Under the pieces are notes generated by a model. It saw only the letters and a list, made by a program, of their open reading frames with translations. It did not search any database and was not told where the DNA came from. A stretch of DNA of 64,000 bases from Bettongia penicillata ogilbyi (Eukaryota; Chordata; Mammalia; Diprotodontia; Potoroidae): positions 1,996,895 to 2,060,894 of the forward strand of contig JAJHZJ010000252.1 in NCBI GenBank assembly GCA_023548195.1, given 5' to 3'. Position numbers and translations under genes: made by a program. The number at the start of each line of letters is the position of its first letter. Positions within the stretch are counted from its first letter, which is position 1. Of the stretch, positions 33,550-45,895 are shown in pieces.

Positions 33550-34598
33550 TGAAAGAGACCTTCAAATAATTAGCGCCCTAGCGATCTTCTTGTTTATGGA
33601 CCTAGGGCAGCGGAGATAAGAACCAGTCAAATACAAACACTCTCTCCTCTCCATTCTCTGGTCTGGAGATTTATGGTTCCCGTAGTTGGGAGTAAGTCAC
33701 ATCCCCTCTGTCCCTCTAAGTGGTCTTCCTTGCAACACCCCTCTTCTACAGCTGCATTGATTCACTTTGTTTTCCATCCCCAGCCAAATCTTAACTGTTA
33801 CTGGAAGAAAGGGAGGGAGGGTCAAGGGCAGAGAGAGAAGTTGAAAGAAGTACTACACATGGATGGCATGTGCAGAAGATTCATGGGAATATTCTGTCAA
33901 CTGGGAGCAACAGCCTTATCCATACATATTCTGGTGTCCAAAAGAAAGTTGAGTGTAAGTGAGATGTAAGATCAGTTCAGGGTGATATACTAGAAACATG
34001 AATGATTCTCTAATGAATTACACACAAAAATATTTACACTCTTTAGAAATTTTCAATTACCTTATGTGTAAGTAGGGCCAGTTTATTCTCATTCAAAAAA
34101 AAAAAAACAACTTATGGTCTACATTTCTTGATTTGTTAATATCTAAATTTACCAGTCCCGTGGCAGAAACATAGTACTGATATTTGCATTAATATAGTAA
34201 GCCTGTAATTTGAGCCTCTTGACTCTAGGAGAAAATCATTTCACTAATGTTCATACCAGCATGATTTTTTTTGTCTAGAATTGTGATTTCATTAGTGTAG
34301 AATATTCCCACTAAAGAAATTCCCTCCACCAATGCAGATCATCAACTCTCTAGAGACTAACTTATAATTTTAAAGAAATGCTTAGAGTATGTAGAGGTCA
34401 AGTAAATAGTGCATGGTCACATAGCCAATAATAGGAGGAAGAACTTGAACCCTGTATATGTCACCTATTTTGATGAATGGAGCAATTCTTCATGTTGCTG
34501 TTGTACTCCATGACTTTCATGTGGTTTAAAAACACTATGCACATGAAAAGTTCCTCAAAAATTCTAAGTTAACAAGAACGAGGAAACCTTATTTTGTA
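33550..34598. other. Unclassified DNA with a diverged SINE scrap
   Basis: Around 34390-34470 'tggtcacatagccaataata' and 'gaacttgaaccctgtatatg' are a minus-strand MIR-type remnant. A poly(A) stretch lies at 34097-34109. Nothing else recognised. Confidence 0.5.
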
Positions 34599-34606
34599 TT
34601 CTAGAC

Positions 34607-34964
34607 CAGGACTTCTTAATTTCCATTTGCCATGCCTTTTCATCTGAGAAGTTTATAAACTACCCTCGGTACATAGGTATATAAAATAGGTATTCAAATC
34701 AAACATTTGCTGATAATAAATCATAAAGAAATTTATTTGAAAACAATTCTTTGGTATACATAGAACTTTACCATTTATTGAGATGAAAACAAATTTGCAT
34801 ACTAATGAGATGGATGTGTTTATTTTTACATAAAGAATTAAATTAAATCTTGGAATGTTTGATACTAATATTTTGATTGTTGTGCATTCAGAAAACTTCC
34901 ACTGTTGCCAAATTTTTCAGGACCCCCTCAATCAGATGCATGGTCCACAGTTTAAAAAGTGCTG
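34607..34964. mobile_element. hAT-type MITE with 8-bp target duplication
   Basis: 358 bp. The left end reads CAGGACTTCTTAA and the right end, reverse-complemented, CAGCACTTTTTAAAC. The flanks are identical 8-bp duplications TTCTAGAC at 34599-34606 and 34965-34972. CAG termini and 8-bp duplications are the hallmark of hAT (Charlie-like) elements. There is no transposase frame, so it is non-autonomous. The orientation cannot be told. Confidence 0.82.
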
Positions 34965-34974
34965 TTCTAGACAA

Positions 34975-36095
34975 TGAATCAAGATGTCCTGTTGCTGAAA
35001 ACTAATTAATAGCAAAGGATTAAAAAAGAATATGCATTATGCCTTCAAGTGTTTTTTTTTCTATTATGGAGCTTAGAATTTATCAAGAGTTTCTAAAAAG
35101 GAACAAGAATTCTTAAATAAATAAATGTACATTGTTCTGATTTGCAGAGTGAGTCAGTGAGACTCACTGTATACTTCAAAGGAAAACCAAGCAGAGTACC
35201 CATAGCTGTAATAAGGATGAGATAACTTCAACCAGAGGAGTGTGACTTGCCCAAAGACTCAGTGAATGGTAGATCTGGGATTTAAACGTAAATTGACTCA
35301 AAGAGGAGCTTGCTTTCCATACACTAAATCTTCCAGATAAATAGACATGAATTCATGTCACTTGGACAAGTTTCTAGGAATGTCAAGTCGCTATGGATTA
35401 CTGCACATTTTCCCACATAATCCCTTGGAAAAGTATAAAATGTTACATTGACCCACTGGATCTATCTATAGTGCTGCACCCAGTGGTTAAGAAGAGTTGC
35501 TTAGAGCAGTGTCATTGAGTTCAAAATTCTTGATGTCATTATCCCTGTTAACTTTGCTTTGTTTCATGAGGACAGATGGCTCCCTACGACCATCTAGGTA
35601 TCTCATGGGACAAAGATGCCTCAGTGCAAAACCCATAAACATGCTGACATACCATTCAAAGTACATGTCCTGTCACTGGCTGTTCAGTAACAATAATGAT
35701 TTGCACAATGACAGCAACATTATTTTCCACCTGTTTTGCACTTTCCCCTCAGAATTACAACAAATGCCTCTAGCTGTTTCAGCTTTCACTGTGGAATACA
35801 TATGTCCAAGCCAAAGGCTTAAGCACTAGCAGAATTCTTAGCGAAGGAAAAATAACATGGCCCCTTTTTGATATTTCCTAATGATGTTGGCATAAAAGGA
35901 GTCCTAGAATCTTGTTTAGTGTATATACAATGAAAATACATGAAAATGAACTACATGCTACAGTTGAATCAATAAATTATTTTTATTAATATATAATGTA
36001 TAATAATATGTAATCATATATTTTAATAAACTTTATTATGTATAGAAATTAATAAACTCACTAATAAGTAAAACAAATTTTGTTTAAAACTTAAG
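34975..36095. other. Unclassified DNA
   Basis: Around 35215-35300 a minus-strand MIR-type remnant ('gtgacttgcccaaagactca', 'gatctgggatttaaacgta'). A 110-codon plus-strand open frame at 35497-35829 lacks any recognisable domain and is probably chance. An AT-rich stretch lies at 35965-36060. Confidence 0.5.
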
Positions 36096-36097
36096 TT

Positions 36098-36525
36098 CAT
36101 CATTATATATAGTAACAGCAATATTGCATGATGATCAGCTGTGAATGACTTGGCTCTTCTCAGCCATTCAGTGATCCAAGACAGTTCTGAAGGACCTTAT
36201 GATGAAAAATGCTCTCCGTCTCCGGAGAAAGAACTGATGGAGTCTGAGTGCAAATCAAAGCATACTTGTTCTTTATTTCTCTTGGTTGTTTTTTATCTGT
36301 TTTCTTTAACAACATGACTAACATGGAAATATGTTTTGCTTGGCTGTTCAGATATAACCTATATCAAGTTGCTTGCCTTCTCCGTGGGGGAGGGGGAGGA
36401 GAAGAGGGAAAGAAGGAAAGAGGAAAAGAGAGGAGCTGGAACTCAAAAATTAAAAAAAAAATGTTAAAAATTGTCTTTACCTGTAATTGGAGGAAAAAAA
36501 ACAAAATATTTTAAAAACAGGTTCA
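36098..36525 (+). mobile_element. L1 3' end, strongly 5'-truncated
   Basis: Begins in 'agtaacagcaatattgcatg' and runs through 'ggagaaagaactgatggagt', 'caacatgactaacatggaaa' and a purine-rich block to 'gctggaactcaaaaatt' and an A-rich end. The order is the same as in the L1 tails at 7.4 and 41.6 kb. Confidence 0.8.
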
Positions 36526-36529
36526 CAAT

Positions 36530-37155
36530 CACTTTAATCTAAAGGAATAGGGCAATATGAAATGTAGAGGAGGTTGCAATGTGGAGAAAGGATAGACAAA
36601 AAACCTCACAAAATCCACTTCATCTTGATTAGCTGTTAATGATTTTTGGGGGACTCATCCGTGGGCACTCAACATTCTTCTACCTCCATCTTGTGGTCAA
36701 ATGTAAAACTGCAGCATACCTAGTGCTCTTTCTTTTCTCTGAATTTCTGGAGAACGCGTCCCTTCAAAGAGTCTTTCCTCATCCTTCTGTGATGAGGAGA
36801 ACATGCAACTTAATTAATTTCAGCGTTAAGTGCCTATGATGAGTTGGATACAGAGGAACAAAACGGGTCAATTTCCCCTGGTTTAACTTGATACATCCAG
36901 GTCCTAGGTCTTCTTTATGACAGAACCTGTGAAACATTTCACCCTCCCTTCCTCTAGGTCAGGAGTGTGCTAAAGACCTAACTAGTGGGAATGCAGTGGT
37001 GTGAATTAAAATATATTCCTTGAGCCCCCTTTCCCTCTGTGAATGCCACTTCTCTGCTCTTTTCTACAGGCATTATTCCATCAGTGTTATTAACATACTG
37101 TTCCAGTATTTCTCTGAAGGAATATTATATATATTCTCCAACCTTCAGTAAAGTC
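36530..37155. other. Unclassified DNA
   Basis: No repeat family or coding segment recognised. Confidence 0.5.
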
Positions 37156-37159
37156 ATTT

Positions 37160-37695
37160 ATTAATTCTTTCAATCAACAAAATCATTTATTAAGCAATGC
37201 AGGGCATCCTGATAAATAGCATAGGGGGAGATAAAAATTTAAATAAGGTAACTTTCCTCTTGGAGTTTATACTCTAGTGAGGGGATTAGACTAAAACGTA
37301 GATTATTGTAGTATCCATTTCTTGATGAATGCGTTAGAGAGTTAGCAAAGCAAAGTGATGTGCAAGGTTTGAGGGAAAAGATCCTTCCAGGATCAGGGAA
37401 GACTTTGTGGTTGTGGTGTTTTAGAGGCTTGTTAGATAAAGAGGGAATGGGAAGACATTCTAAGCACAGAGAACATTGTGAGTAAAGGCATTAAGCCACA
37501 GAAATCAGACTGTCATTTCAGGGGTGGGGGGCAGAGAGTAGTACAGTTTGGGTAGAGTTTAAAGAGTGTGTGGAAGGGGATTAATGTGAGATAAAGCTGG
37601 GAGGGTAGGGGTAGATTGTAGGTATTTGAACTTTACTTGATAGGCAATAGGAAGCCAGTGAGGACTTCTGAGCAGAGGATTGACCCATTGATTCA
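37160..37695 (-). mobile_element. L2 LINE 3' part, diverged
   Basis: Starts with 'caatcaacaaaatcatttat' and 'taagcaatgcagggcatc', then 'cctcttggagtttatactct', 'gacattctaagcacagagaa' and 'gataggcaataggaagccag', the reverse-complement order of L2. Confidence 0.7.
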
Positions 37696-37699
37696 TTCT

Positions 37700-38315
37700 G
37701 TATGAATATGTTATATACTGGATATTCAAACTAAATCAGACTAGGTCTCTGTGGACAGAGGAAGTTTTTCTGAAACAGTCTCTAGGCCTCCTGGAATTTG
37801 TAATGCTAGAGATAGCAGAATTCTCTTTCTGTAAAAGGGTGGGGATCTCTTTTGGAGTCTGAGTTGGATGTCTAAATTTCTGGTATGAACTTTTTGAGTC
37901 CCTCTAAGGGACGATGGACATAGAGACAAAGATAACAGAGTGACTAGAAGTGAAGAGAAAAAAAGTGAAGCAGATGTTTTATTGTATTTTTATTTATTTT
38001 GTTGACTATTTCTCAATTGTATTTTTAGAATATTTATTTTTAATTTTCATTTCCAAATTCTCTCCTTCCACGCCTCCCCCACTCATCAAGAAGGCAAGAA
38101 ATATCTATTATATGTGTGAAGTCCTGTACATAAAGGAAAGACTGATTTCAGCTACTTTTGACGCATATATGTCTTTAATAGCATACAGGTAATGGAAATG
38201 GGAATGCCAGGGACCATCTAGAAACAACCAGAATTTAATAGATCTGAATCTTTGACTATTAGGGATTTCCCTAACTGGGAGCTTGATGAGCTATGCATAT
38301 GGGAATGAATCTAAT
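37700..38315. other. Unclassified DNA with a dispersed module
   Basis: Position 37975-38190 ('cattttcatttccaaattct', 'cacgcctcccccactcatca', 'ggcaagaaatat') resembles the modules at 16.34 and 57.80 kb and is probably a repeat that I cannot name. Nothing else recognised. Confidence 0.45.
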
Positions 38316-38319
38316 GGCG

Positions 38320-41300
38320 ATCATTTTTAATTTTTTTCTTTTAAAAAATTTTCAACTGATTTTAAACTTAAATACAAAATGAGAAAAAAACATTTCCATG
38401 TATATAGCAGAACATACAGGAGTATACAATATAAAGCTCTTTACTTTTTTTTGAAAACTAGATAATAAATACTACTCATTGTTTTCAAAGCTACCCTACT
38501 TTTCAGTGCTTCCTTCTAAGTTTTCTTTTGTTCTGTGGTGTGCACTTTTAATTTTTTTCTCCTCTCCACACCTCACCCTAGAGAAGGCAACAATGAAGCA
38601 TGACTATATCCAAGACCTTACTCTACATATTTCTATTAATTCTTTCTCTGGAGATGGATAGCCTCCTCCTTCACAGGTCCAAGTCTTTCTATGTTTTTCT
38701 AAAATCCACCAGTTCATCATTTTTTATATCACAGATGGATTCTGTTACAATCATATGCCACAACTTGTTTAGCCATTCCCCAATCTGAAATCATCTATCA
38801 TTTTAGCCAATCTGATAGGTGTAAGATCAAAATGGTTTGGAACATTTTATATGGGTATATGTGTTTTTGTGTGTCTGTAGAAGTAGATATAGATATATAG
38901 CTTCATTGAAAAACTGATTGTTCAAATCTTATGACTGTTTTTCAGTTGGGGAATGACTTGTATTCTCATAAATCTGACAAAAGTTCTTTATGTATTTGAG
39001 AAACAGGACTATTACCCGAGAGTCTGTCTATGCAATTCCACCCCCCACCCAATTTTCTGCTTTCCTTCTAATTTTGGCTACATTGACTTTATTTGTATAA
39101 GAACTCCTTAATTTCATATAATCAAAATTATCCATTTTACATCTCACCTCTTGTTTCTTCATAAATTGTTTCCTTATCTATAAGTATGATAGGTAATATG
39201 TTCCATATTCTTATTTTCTTGTGATGTCTCACTTTATATCTAGGTCACGTGTTCATTTTGAACTTACCTTGGCACATGGTTTAAGATACTGGTTGATGCC
39301 CAGTTTCTGTCAGACAGCTTTCCAGCTTCCTTAACATTACCTAATGATGAATTCTTATCCCCTAAACTTAAATCTTTAGATTTGTCAGACACAAGGTTAC
39401 TATAGTCATTTGCTACTGGGTATTATATGTCTATTTTGTTCCACTGATCTATCTTTCTATTTCTTAGCCAGTATCAGTTTTGATATTTACTGCTTTATAA
39501 TATAGTTTGAGGTCTGGTACTCCCTCCCTCCTTACATATTTTTTTTCATTAGTTTCTGTTAAATTTTTCCCCAAAATGAATTATTATTTTTTTCTAACTC
39601 AATAAAATAAATTTTTAGCCATTTAATTGGGATGGCATTGGATAAATAGAATAGTTAGGTAAAATTGTCATTTTTATTATATTGATTCTGCTTACCCATG
39701 AACAACGAATATTTCTCCAGTTATTTAAATCTAACTTTATTTGTATAAAGAGTGTTTTATAATTATGTTCATTTAGTTACAAAGCCTGTTTTGACAAGTA
39801 TACTCTCAGGTATTTTATACTGTCTACAATTATTTTAAATGGTTTAAAACAATATTAAATAATATTGGTGGAACATAGTATAGTTTCCCTGTTTCCTTCT
39901 TTTAATTAAATCTTTTAGCTTTAACTTTGTCTGAGATCATAATTGCTACCCCTGCTTTTTTTTACATCAGCTGAGCCATAATAAACTCTTCTCTAGACCT
40001 TTATTTTAACTCTGTGTGCATTTCTCATTTTTTATTGTGTTTCTTATAAGCAACGTATTGTTGAATTCAGATTTTTAATCCATCTTACTGTTTCCATTTT
40101 ATGGGAAAATTCATCCCATTTACATTCAAAGTTATAATTACTGGCTGTATTTTTCCCTCCATCCTATTTTCCTCATTATCCTCACTCAATTTACCCTATC
40201 ACTCTTCAGGTGTCTTATCTACTTCTAACCACTACCTTACTCTGCTACTCTTTAATCTACACACCTCTTAAGAGTCTCTCTCTTATCCTATCCCCTTGCC
40301 CTCTTATTTTATAAATTTAGAAGACTTTTATACCCTTCTAGATATATGTGTTGTTCTCTCTTTAACCCATTTCTGATGAGAATAAATTTCCAGCATTACT
40401 AGCCCTCCACTCGCACACACATCTGTCTCACCTCTTCCTTTCATGCCTCATTTGCATGAAGTAATTGCTCCTTTTTACCTCTTTCTACCCAGTTCTATTT
40501 TTTAGAATGACCCTGTCATACTCAGTTCAGTCCAAGCTTTTCTTTCAAACTACTCAAGTAATGATGTAACATTTTTACATATAAGAAGTAAGCAATCTGA
40601 CTTCATTGAATTACTTATAATTGATCTTTAATGTTTTCCTTATATTTCCCCAGGATCTCATATGCCAAATTTTCTATTAAGTTCTTGTCTTTTTGTCACA
40701 AATATCTAAAAGTCTTTCTGTTCTTTAAGTATTCTTTTTTTTTTTCATTCAGGATTATACTTAACTTTGCTAGCTAAGTTATTTTTTTCTGCAACTCCAG
40801 TTCTTTTACTCTTCAAAGACCTATGGTCTTTTAATGTAGGAACTGTTAGGTCTTATGTAATCTTGATTGTAGCTCCACAGTATTTAAATTCTTTTGTTAC
40901 TTATAATATTTTCTTCTTAACCTGGGAGTTTTGAAACTTGGCTATGATATTCCTGTAAGTTTTCCTCCTAGGATCCCTTTTAGGTGATGATTGATAGATT
41001 TTTCTCCATTTTTGCTTTACCTTCTTCTTCTAGAACTTCAGGGAAACTTTTCTTAATAATTTCTTGTAATATATCAAGTTTTTTTTTTTTGTCTGTAGCT
41101 TTCAGATAATCCAACATTATTTTATTGTCTTTCTTTTATCTGTTCTCCAGATCAGTTGTTTTTCTAATGAGATATTTCATATTCTCTTCTATTTTTCATT
41201 CTTTTAATTTTGTTTTATTATTTCTTGTTGTTTTATAATGTCATTAGCTTTCCCTTGCCCATTTCTAGTTTTCAAGGAGTTATTTTCTTCCTTCAGTTTT

Positions 41301-42895
41301 TAAAATCTTTTTCTAGTTTCTTTTCATAATTTTCCTGATTTTATTTATAGCAGCTCTTTTTTTAGTGACTAAGAATTGGGAATGGAAAGGATGCCCATCC
41401 ATTGGGGAATGGTTAAACAAGCTGTGGTATATGATTATGATGGATTATTACTGTGCTGTAAGAAATGACAAGTCGGATGATTTTAGAAAGACCTGGAGAA
41501 TTACATGAACTGATGCAAAGTGAAATGAACAGAACCAGAAGAACATTGCACCCATTAACAGCAATATTGTCTGATGAAGAATTGTGAATGACTTAGTTAT
41601 TCTCAGCAATACATAATCCAAGACAACTCCAAAGCCTCTAGAGAAAGAGCTGATATTGTCTGAATACAGACTGAAGTATGCTGTTTTATCACTTTCTTTC
41701 TTTCACTCTTTTTTAAAATTCAAGTCTTCTTGTACAAAATGACTAATATGGAAATGTTTTCCATGATTGCAGATGTATAACATATAAAATATATGCTATA
41801 ACCTATGTGTGACATATATGGTATAATCTACCATCTCAAGGGAGGAAGGAAGAGAGGGAGGATGGGAAAATAGAATTTGGAACTCAAAATTTAAAAAAAC
41901 CAAATATTAAAAAATTCTTTTAACATTTAATTGGGGAAGAATAAAGTATTACATATTAAAATTTTTCCCCTTATTTTTCTTGGATTGCTCTTATTTTTTC
42001 CTTTCCTTTCTTTTTTTAAGCTAATTTTTCTTCCATCTCTTTTATTAGATTTTTGAAGTCCTTTTTAAGTTCTTCCAAGAACTCTTTTTGGGTTTGACTG
42101 TTGAAAGGGAGTGGCTTTTTAAACTTCACTATCTTCCTTGGAATATGAACCTAGATTTCCTCTGTCTTCATAGAAGCTGTCTGTGGTTGGGTTCTTTCTC
42201 TTTTACTTGTTCATTTTTACTTTTATTTAATTTTTAGCAGCTTATTATTATAATCAGGTTCTAGTCCTAAGGTGTGGGGAATGGTTTCCCAGGACTCAAG
42301 TTTTTCTTTTTGTTATTTTCTGATCTCTATCTACAGGGCCCAACCTTGGGTCCTCCTTTTCACCCCTAAGCCATGACTAGGGCACCCAGCCACACTGTCC
42401 TGCAAATGCTCTCGCTCCCTTCATTCCTTCTGGTGGCTCCAAACTTTAGCTTTCCTCTCTGCCCTGGAACCAAAATCAAAGCCTCAGATCTCTTGCAAAT
42501 GCCCACAGCCAGCAGCAGGGTACCTGCCACTCTGCTGCTACACTTACCAAGGCCTGGTGCCTGGCAGTCCTAAGAGAGCTGGGCTGTCAACCCCCCTACA
42601 CTGTCTGTGCTATGAAAGTTCCTGAGGCTAAGCCTGTGGTCCTGCCCCAAGCGCTTGTTTGTTGACTCAGCAGAGTCTCGCTAGAGGTGTTTGTACTTAA
42701 CTCAGGCTAAACATTGGCCCCTGGAGGTCGTCTTTCTGGAGGTCTTCTCAAATGGTCTTAGGAGGCCAAATGCTTTATCCTAACTTGTTTATTTCTGCAG
42801 CTCTATGATCACTTTGAGGGTGTTCTGTCCTTTTGTGGAGGAAATTTGGAGAGCTTGGAGTTTTTTGACCTCTGCCATCTTCTCAGAATTCTCTG
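38320..42895 (-). mobile_element. L1 LINE, internally deleted and re-invaded
   Basis: Minus-strand L1: 3'UTR from about 38340, ORF2 C-terminal part to about 39850, then a jump to the endonuclease start (reverse complement of 'cataattgctacccctgctt' near 39940), ORF1 at about 40.8-41.3 kb and a GC-richer 5'UTR to the 'gacctctgccatcttctcag' end near 42885. The reverse-transcriptase part of ORF2 has been lost between about 39.85 and 39.88 kb. A second L1 tail interrupts it at 41345-41960. Open frames in the 5'UTR (for example at 42373) are not genes. Confidence 0.82.
41345..41960 (+). mobile_element. L1 3' end inserted in an opposite L1
   Basis: Plus-strand text 'tttatagcagctctttttt', 'gactaagaattgggaatgga', 'aagctgtggtatatgattat' and 'gaacagaaccagaagaacat' through a purine-rich block to 'ggaactcaaaatttaaaaaa' is an L1 tail of about 0.6 kb. 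The minus-strand L1 continues on both sides, so this is the younger insertion. Confidence 0.8.
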
Positions 42896-42899
42896 TCAG

Positions 42900-43405
42900 T
42901 GATAATTTTTAATTAATAGTTTTGATAAAGTTTCTGAGTAATGGAGTTTAAACTGAATCTGAGGCTTTTTCTTTTATTCCTGGGCGAAACAAGCTCTCTT
43001 TGTCATGGCCAGGTCTGATTTCTTTGAACACTGGAACCTCAAACAAAGTTCTAAATTGCTGATGGCTGGAGGGAGTGGGGAGTATGAGTAGGGGGCCAAA
43101 GGAAAGCTTATACTCCTAACATGGGCCTGTGGAAGAAGAGAGGCCTGGACTGGGAGGGATCAACTCCTCCAATATCTAGTTGGAAGGAGGTAAAGCTCTT
43201 CTCTACTAAACTTTTCCCATCACCTATTATTTATAATAAGAAAGATTATTCTGACAGCAGTATAAAGGATAGATTGGAAAGAAAAGATCTATTAATAGGC
43301 TATTGTGATAGGCAGGAATTATTAATATAGAACCCTTAGGTGGTATGTGCAAAGTTAGACTTGATAGATGTGAGGAAGATGCAATTTATAGGTCTTGGTG
43401 ATTGG
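42900..43405. other. Unclassified DNA
   Basis: No repeat or gene recognised. Confidence 0.5.
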
Positions 43406-43407
43406 AT

Positions 43408-43645
43408 TGAGGCAGGTAGGTAGTATAGAGTGCTGGACTTGGCATTAAGAAGAGCTGAGTTCAAATCCTGCCTTAGATATTTACTACCAGTGTGTCTGAC
43501 TGAGAAAGTCACTTAATCTCTCTGGACCTCAGTTTCCTTTTCTGTGAAATGAGAATGATAACAGGACCTATCTTTGAAGGATATTTTGAGGATCACATAT
43601 GTAAAGCACTTTGTGAACATGAAGTGTTAACTATAGGAATGGCAA
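43408..43645 (+). repeat. MIR-type SINE, near full length
   Basis: 'gaggcaggtaggtagtatag' (head), 'gagctgagttcaaatcctgc', 'gtcacttaatctctctggac', 'ttttctgtgaaatgagaatg' and 'catatgtaaagcactttgtg' in order. Confidence 0.88.
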
Positions 43646-43649
43646 GAGG

Positions 43650-45060
43650 AAGGATCATGCTAACCCCCAGATAAGAAGCGTAGGTGATGCTACACAGAAA
43701 TTAAAAAAGCGAAGCCATAATGAGGAGCAAATTTAGAGGAAAAGATAGTACGTTTGGTTTTGTCTATGTGGAGGTTGATGGACCGCGGTGATGTCTCTGT
43801 GGAGATTTCTATCTGGGATTTAGAAAAGTGGGGACAGGATATAAACATCTGGGACCCAGAGACCTACAGGTGTTAGGTGAAGTCCTGAGAATGGGTAGGA
43901 TTTAACTGAATTCAATGCACCAAATTTATGAAGCAGTGAGGGAACAAATATAAAAAAGGGAGCAGGGTAGAGGACAAAGGACAGAATATATGGAACCAGC
44001 GAAGGAGGCAGGGAAGGAACAATGACAGGAAGAGGAGGACGACAGATTCAATGTGTTGTCTATGAGGTCAAGGGAGAAGATATCCAGTAGAAGGTGGTAG
44101 TCAAATGTTGGCATGCTTAAAGAGAATGATGATTGATTAGGAAGCTTTTTAATTTTGTGATTATGAAGTCATTGGGGACGTTAGAGAAAGCAGTCTCAAG
44201 TGTAATGATGAGGCGGGAAGCTAGACTTCAAAGAACTGAAGAAGTAGGCGGTGGGAAAGTGTAAGCCTTGAGGACAGGTTCCTTTATCAAAAACTCAAGC
44301 GAGGGGAGCTTGTTTAGAGAGAAGAACCATGACCAAGGAGTAGGATAAGTTAAGAAGGGTAAGAACAGGCTTTCCAAAATTGGAAGATCTTAGAATATTT
44401 TATGTAGCCTGTGACACGAGGCTACACGAGGACCAAAGAGAGAGAATGGCTGCTCCTGGAAGATTCTGGAGAAGGCAGTGAAAGTAATTTAGGGCTCTGG
44501 TAGACAGATTAGCCTTGTGAGGAAAAGGGAAACTTCTGGAACTGGAGAAAAAGGAGGATGTGAGTGACAGAAAATGTTTTGAAGAATGAGGAAGGTCATT
44601 TCAACTGACCTCAACCTCAGCGAAACAGAGGGCTAGGTGATCTGCAATAAACGTTGCAAGTCGCGGTGCATTTAGGAGAGAAAAGAGGAGAGAAAAGTGT
44701 TGGAAATGTCGATAGGAGGAATGAATTAGAAGGTTGATAGAAGGTTTGTCAAGGGCAGAAAGGTTTGTCAGGCAACAGCAAGAAGTTAGCTGAGGCATGA
44801 ATTTATAGGAGATGCAATCAATTTGATGTCCTGACTTTTACTAATAATACTTTCGTCTTGGAGCAGGAGTGGAATAATTGGATGGTGGTTATTATCCAGG
44901 GATGAGGCTTTGCAGGTGAGGATTTTGGATGGCAGGGGAGCAAGGGATTTTAGAGGAGTAGCTAGAGAAATATTAAAGTGAGACCACTGCCTCAAGGAAT
45001 AGGCTGGAGACGATGAAGCCAGAATGAGAGGGTGAACAATGGATCCAGGACTTCTGGCAT
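43650..45060. other. Purine-rich unclassified block
   Basis: About 1.4 kb of plus-strand purine-rich DNA ('ggttttgtctatgtggaggt', 'gtgttaggtgaagtcctgag'). Its style resembles decayed LINE sequence read backwards, but the landmarks of L2 are missing. Minus-strand open frames at 43926-44114 and 44601-44798 are rich in L, S and F and show no domain. An ancient LINE is possible. Confidence 0.35.
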
Positions 45061-45064
45061 AATG

Positions 45065-45215
45065 CCAGGCACTTAGCCTTCAGAACTGGGAGAGACCTGG
45101 GAGATCACTTATCCCAACTCCTTCATTTCACAGGTGAGAAAGGAGGTTAACCTTAGAGATTAGGTGACTTATCCAAGATCACCAACAGAATCAGAATTGG
45201 AACTTAGGTATTGTG
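45065..45215 (-). repeat. MIR-type SINE variant
   Basis: 'agaactgggagagacctggg', 'cttcatttcacaggtgagaa', 'gtgacttatccaagatcacc' and 'agaattggaacttaggt' are the reverse complement of the SINE type whose tail ends 'tctagctctaaat' (compare 56.1 kb). Confidence 0.65.
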
Positions 45216-45299
45216 ACTCCACAGGTACTGAATATTTATTCAATCTATTAAATAAAATTTGATTGATATGATGTACTTGGTAGGTATAAGTCAGATGCA

Positions 45300-45392
45300 G
45301 AGAAGTATCTTTGCCAAGAAAAGCCCATGAAAAATACGGTCTGCAGGATCATGAAGAATCGAACCCACCTGAACGACTGAACAAGTCAGATT
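45300..45392 (+). repeat. RTE-tailed SINE 3' fragment
   Basis: 'agtatctttgccaagaaaag', 'atcatgaagaatcgaaccca' and 'ctgaacgactgaacaa' are the SINE tail only. Confidence 0.7.
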
Positions 45393-45661
45393 AATGTTAG
45401 GCCCAAGTGTTGTCCTCAAGTATGATACTAGAGGGTTTGATAAATCATGTAGTAAGATAAACTTTCAGAAACACATGGACTGGAGGGCCAGAGGGCTAAA
45501 GGGACTTACCTAAAACCACACACCTGAAGATCATATTTTATGCCAAACCACTAAGTTTGACCAATGGAGAAGAGGATTTAGAGACCCTTGAATATTCCCA
45601 AGACTGAATTAGAAAGTCTTATTTTATTGTACGCCTGTAGACCTAACTTCCCTTTGTTCAA

Positions 45662-45895
45662 TTCTTTTTCAGTTGTATGCTATCCTTAGTGATACCACTT
45701 GGGATTTTGTTGGCAAAGATACTAGAATGGTTTGGCATTTCCTTCTATAGCTCATTTTACAGATGATGAAACTGAGGCAAACAGGGTTAAGCGAATTGCC
45801 CAGGGTCACACAGCTAGTAAGTGTCTGAGGCTGAATTTGAACTCAAGTCTTCCTCACTCCAGGCCCAGTGCTCTATCCATTAGCTTCCCTCTAAC
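45662..45895 (-). repeat. RTE-tailed SINE (Mar1-like)
   Basis: Reverse complement of a whole SINE: 'agatactagaatggtttggc', 'acagatgatgaaactgaggc', 'gcccagggtcacacagctag' and 'ggcccagtgctctatccatt'. The 71-codon open frame on the plus strand is only the antisense of this SINE. Confidence 0.85.

Noticed and set aside
35497..35829. 110-codon plus-strand frame
   Set aside because: Starts with a signal-like stretch but has no recognisable family and no supporting context. Likely chance.
42373..42573. GC-rich 66-codon frame
   Set aside because: It lies within the 5'UTR of the minus-strand L1.
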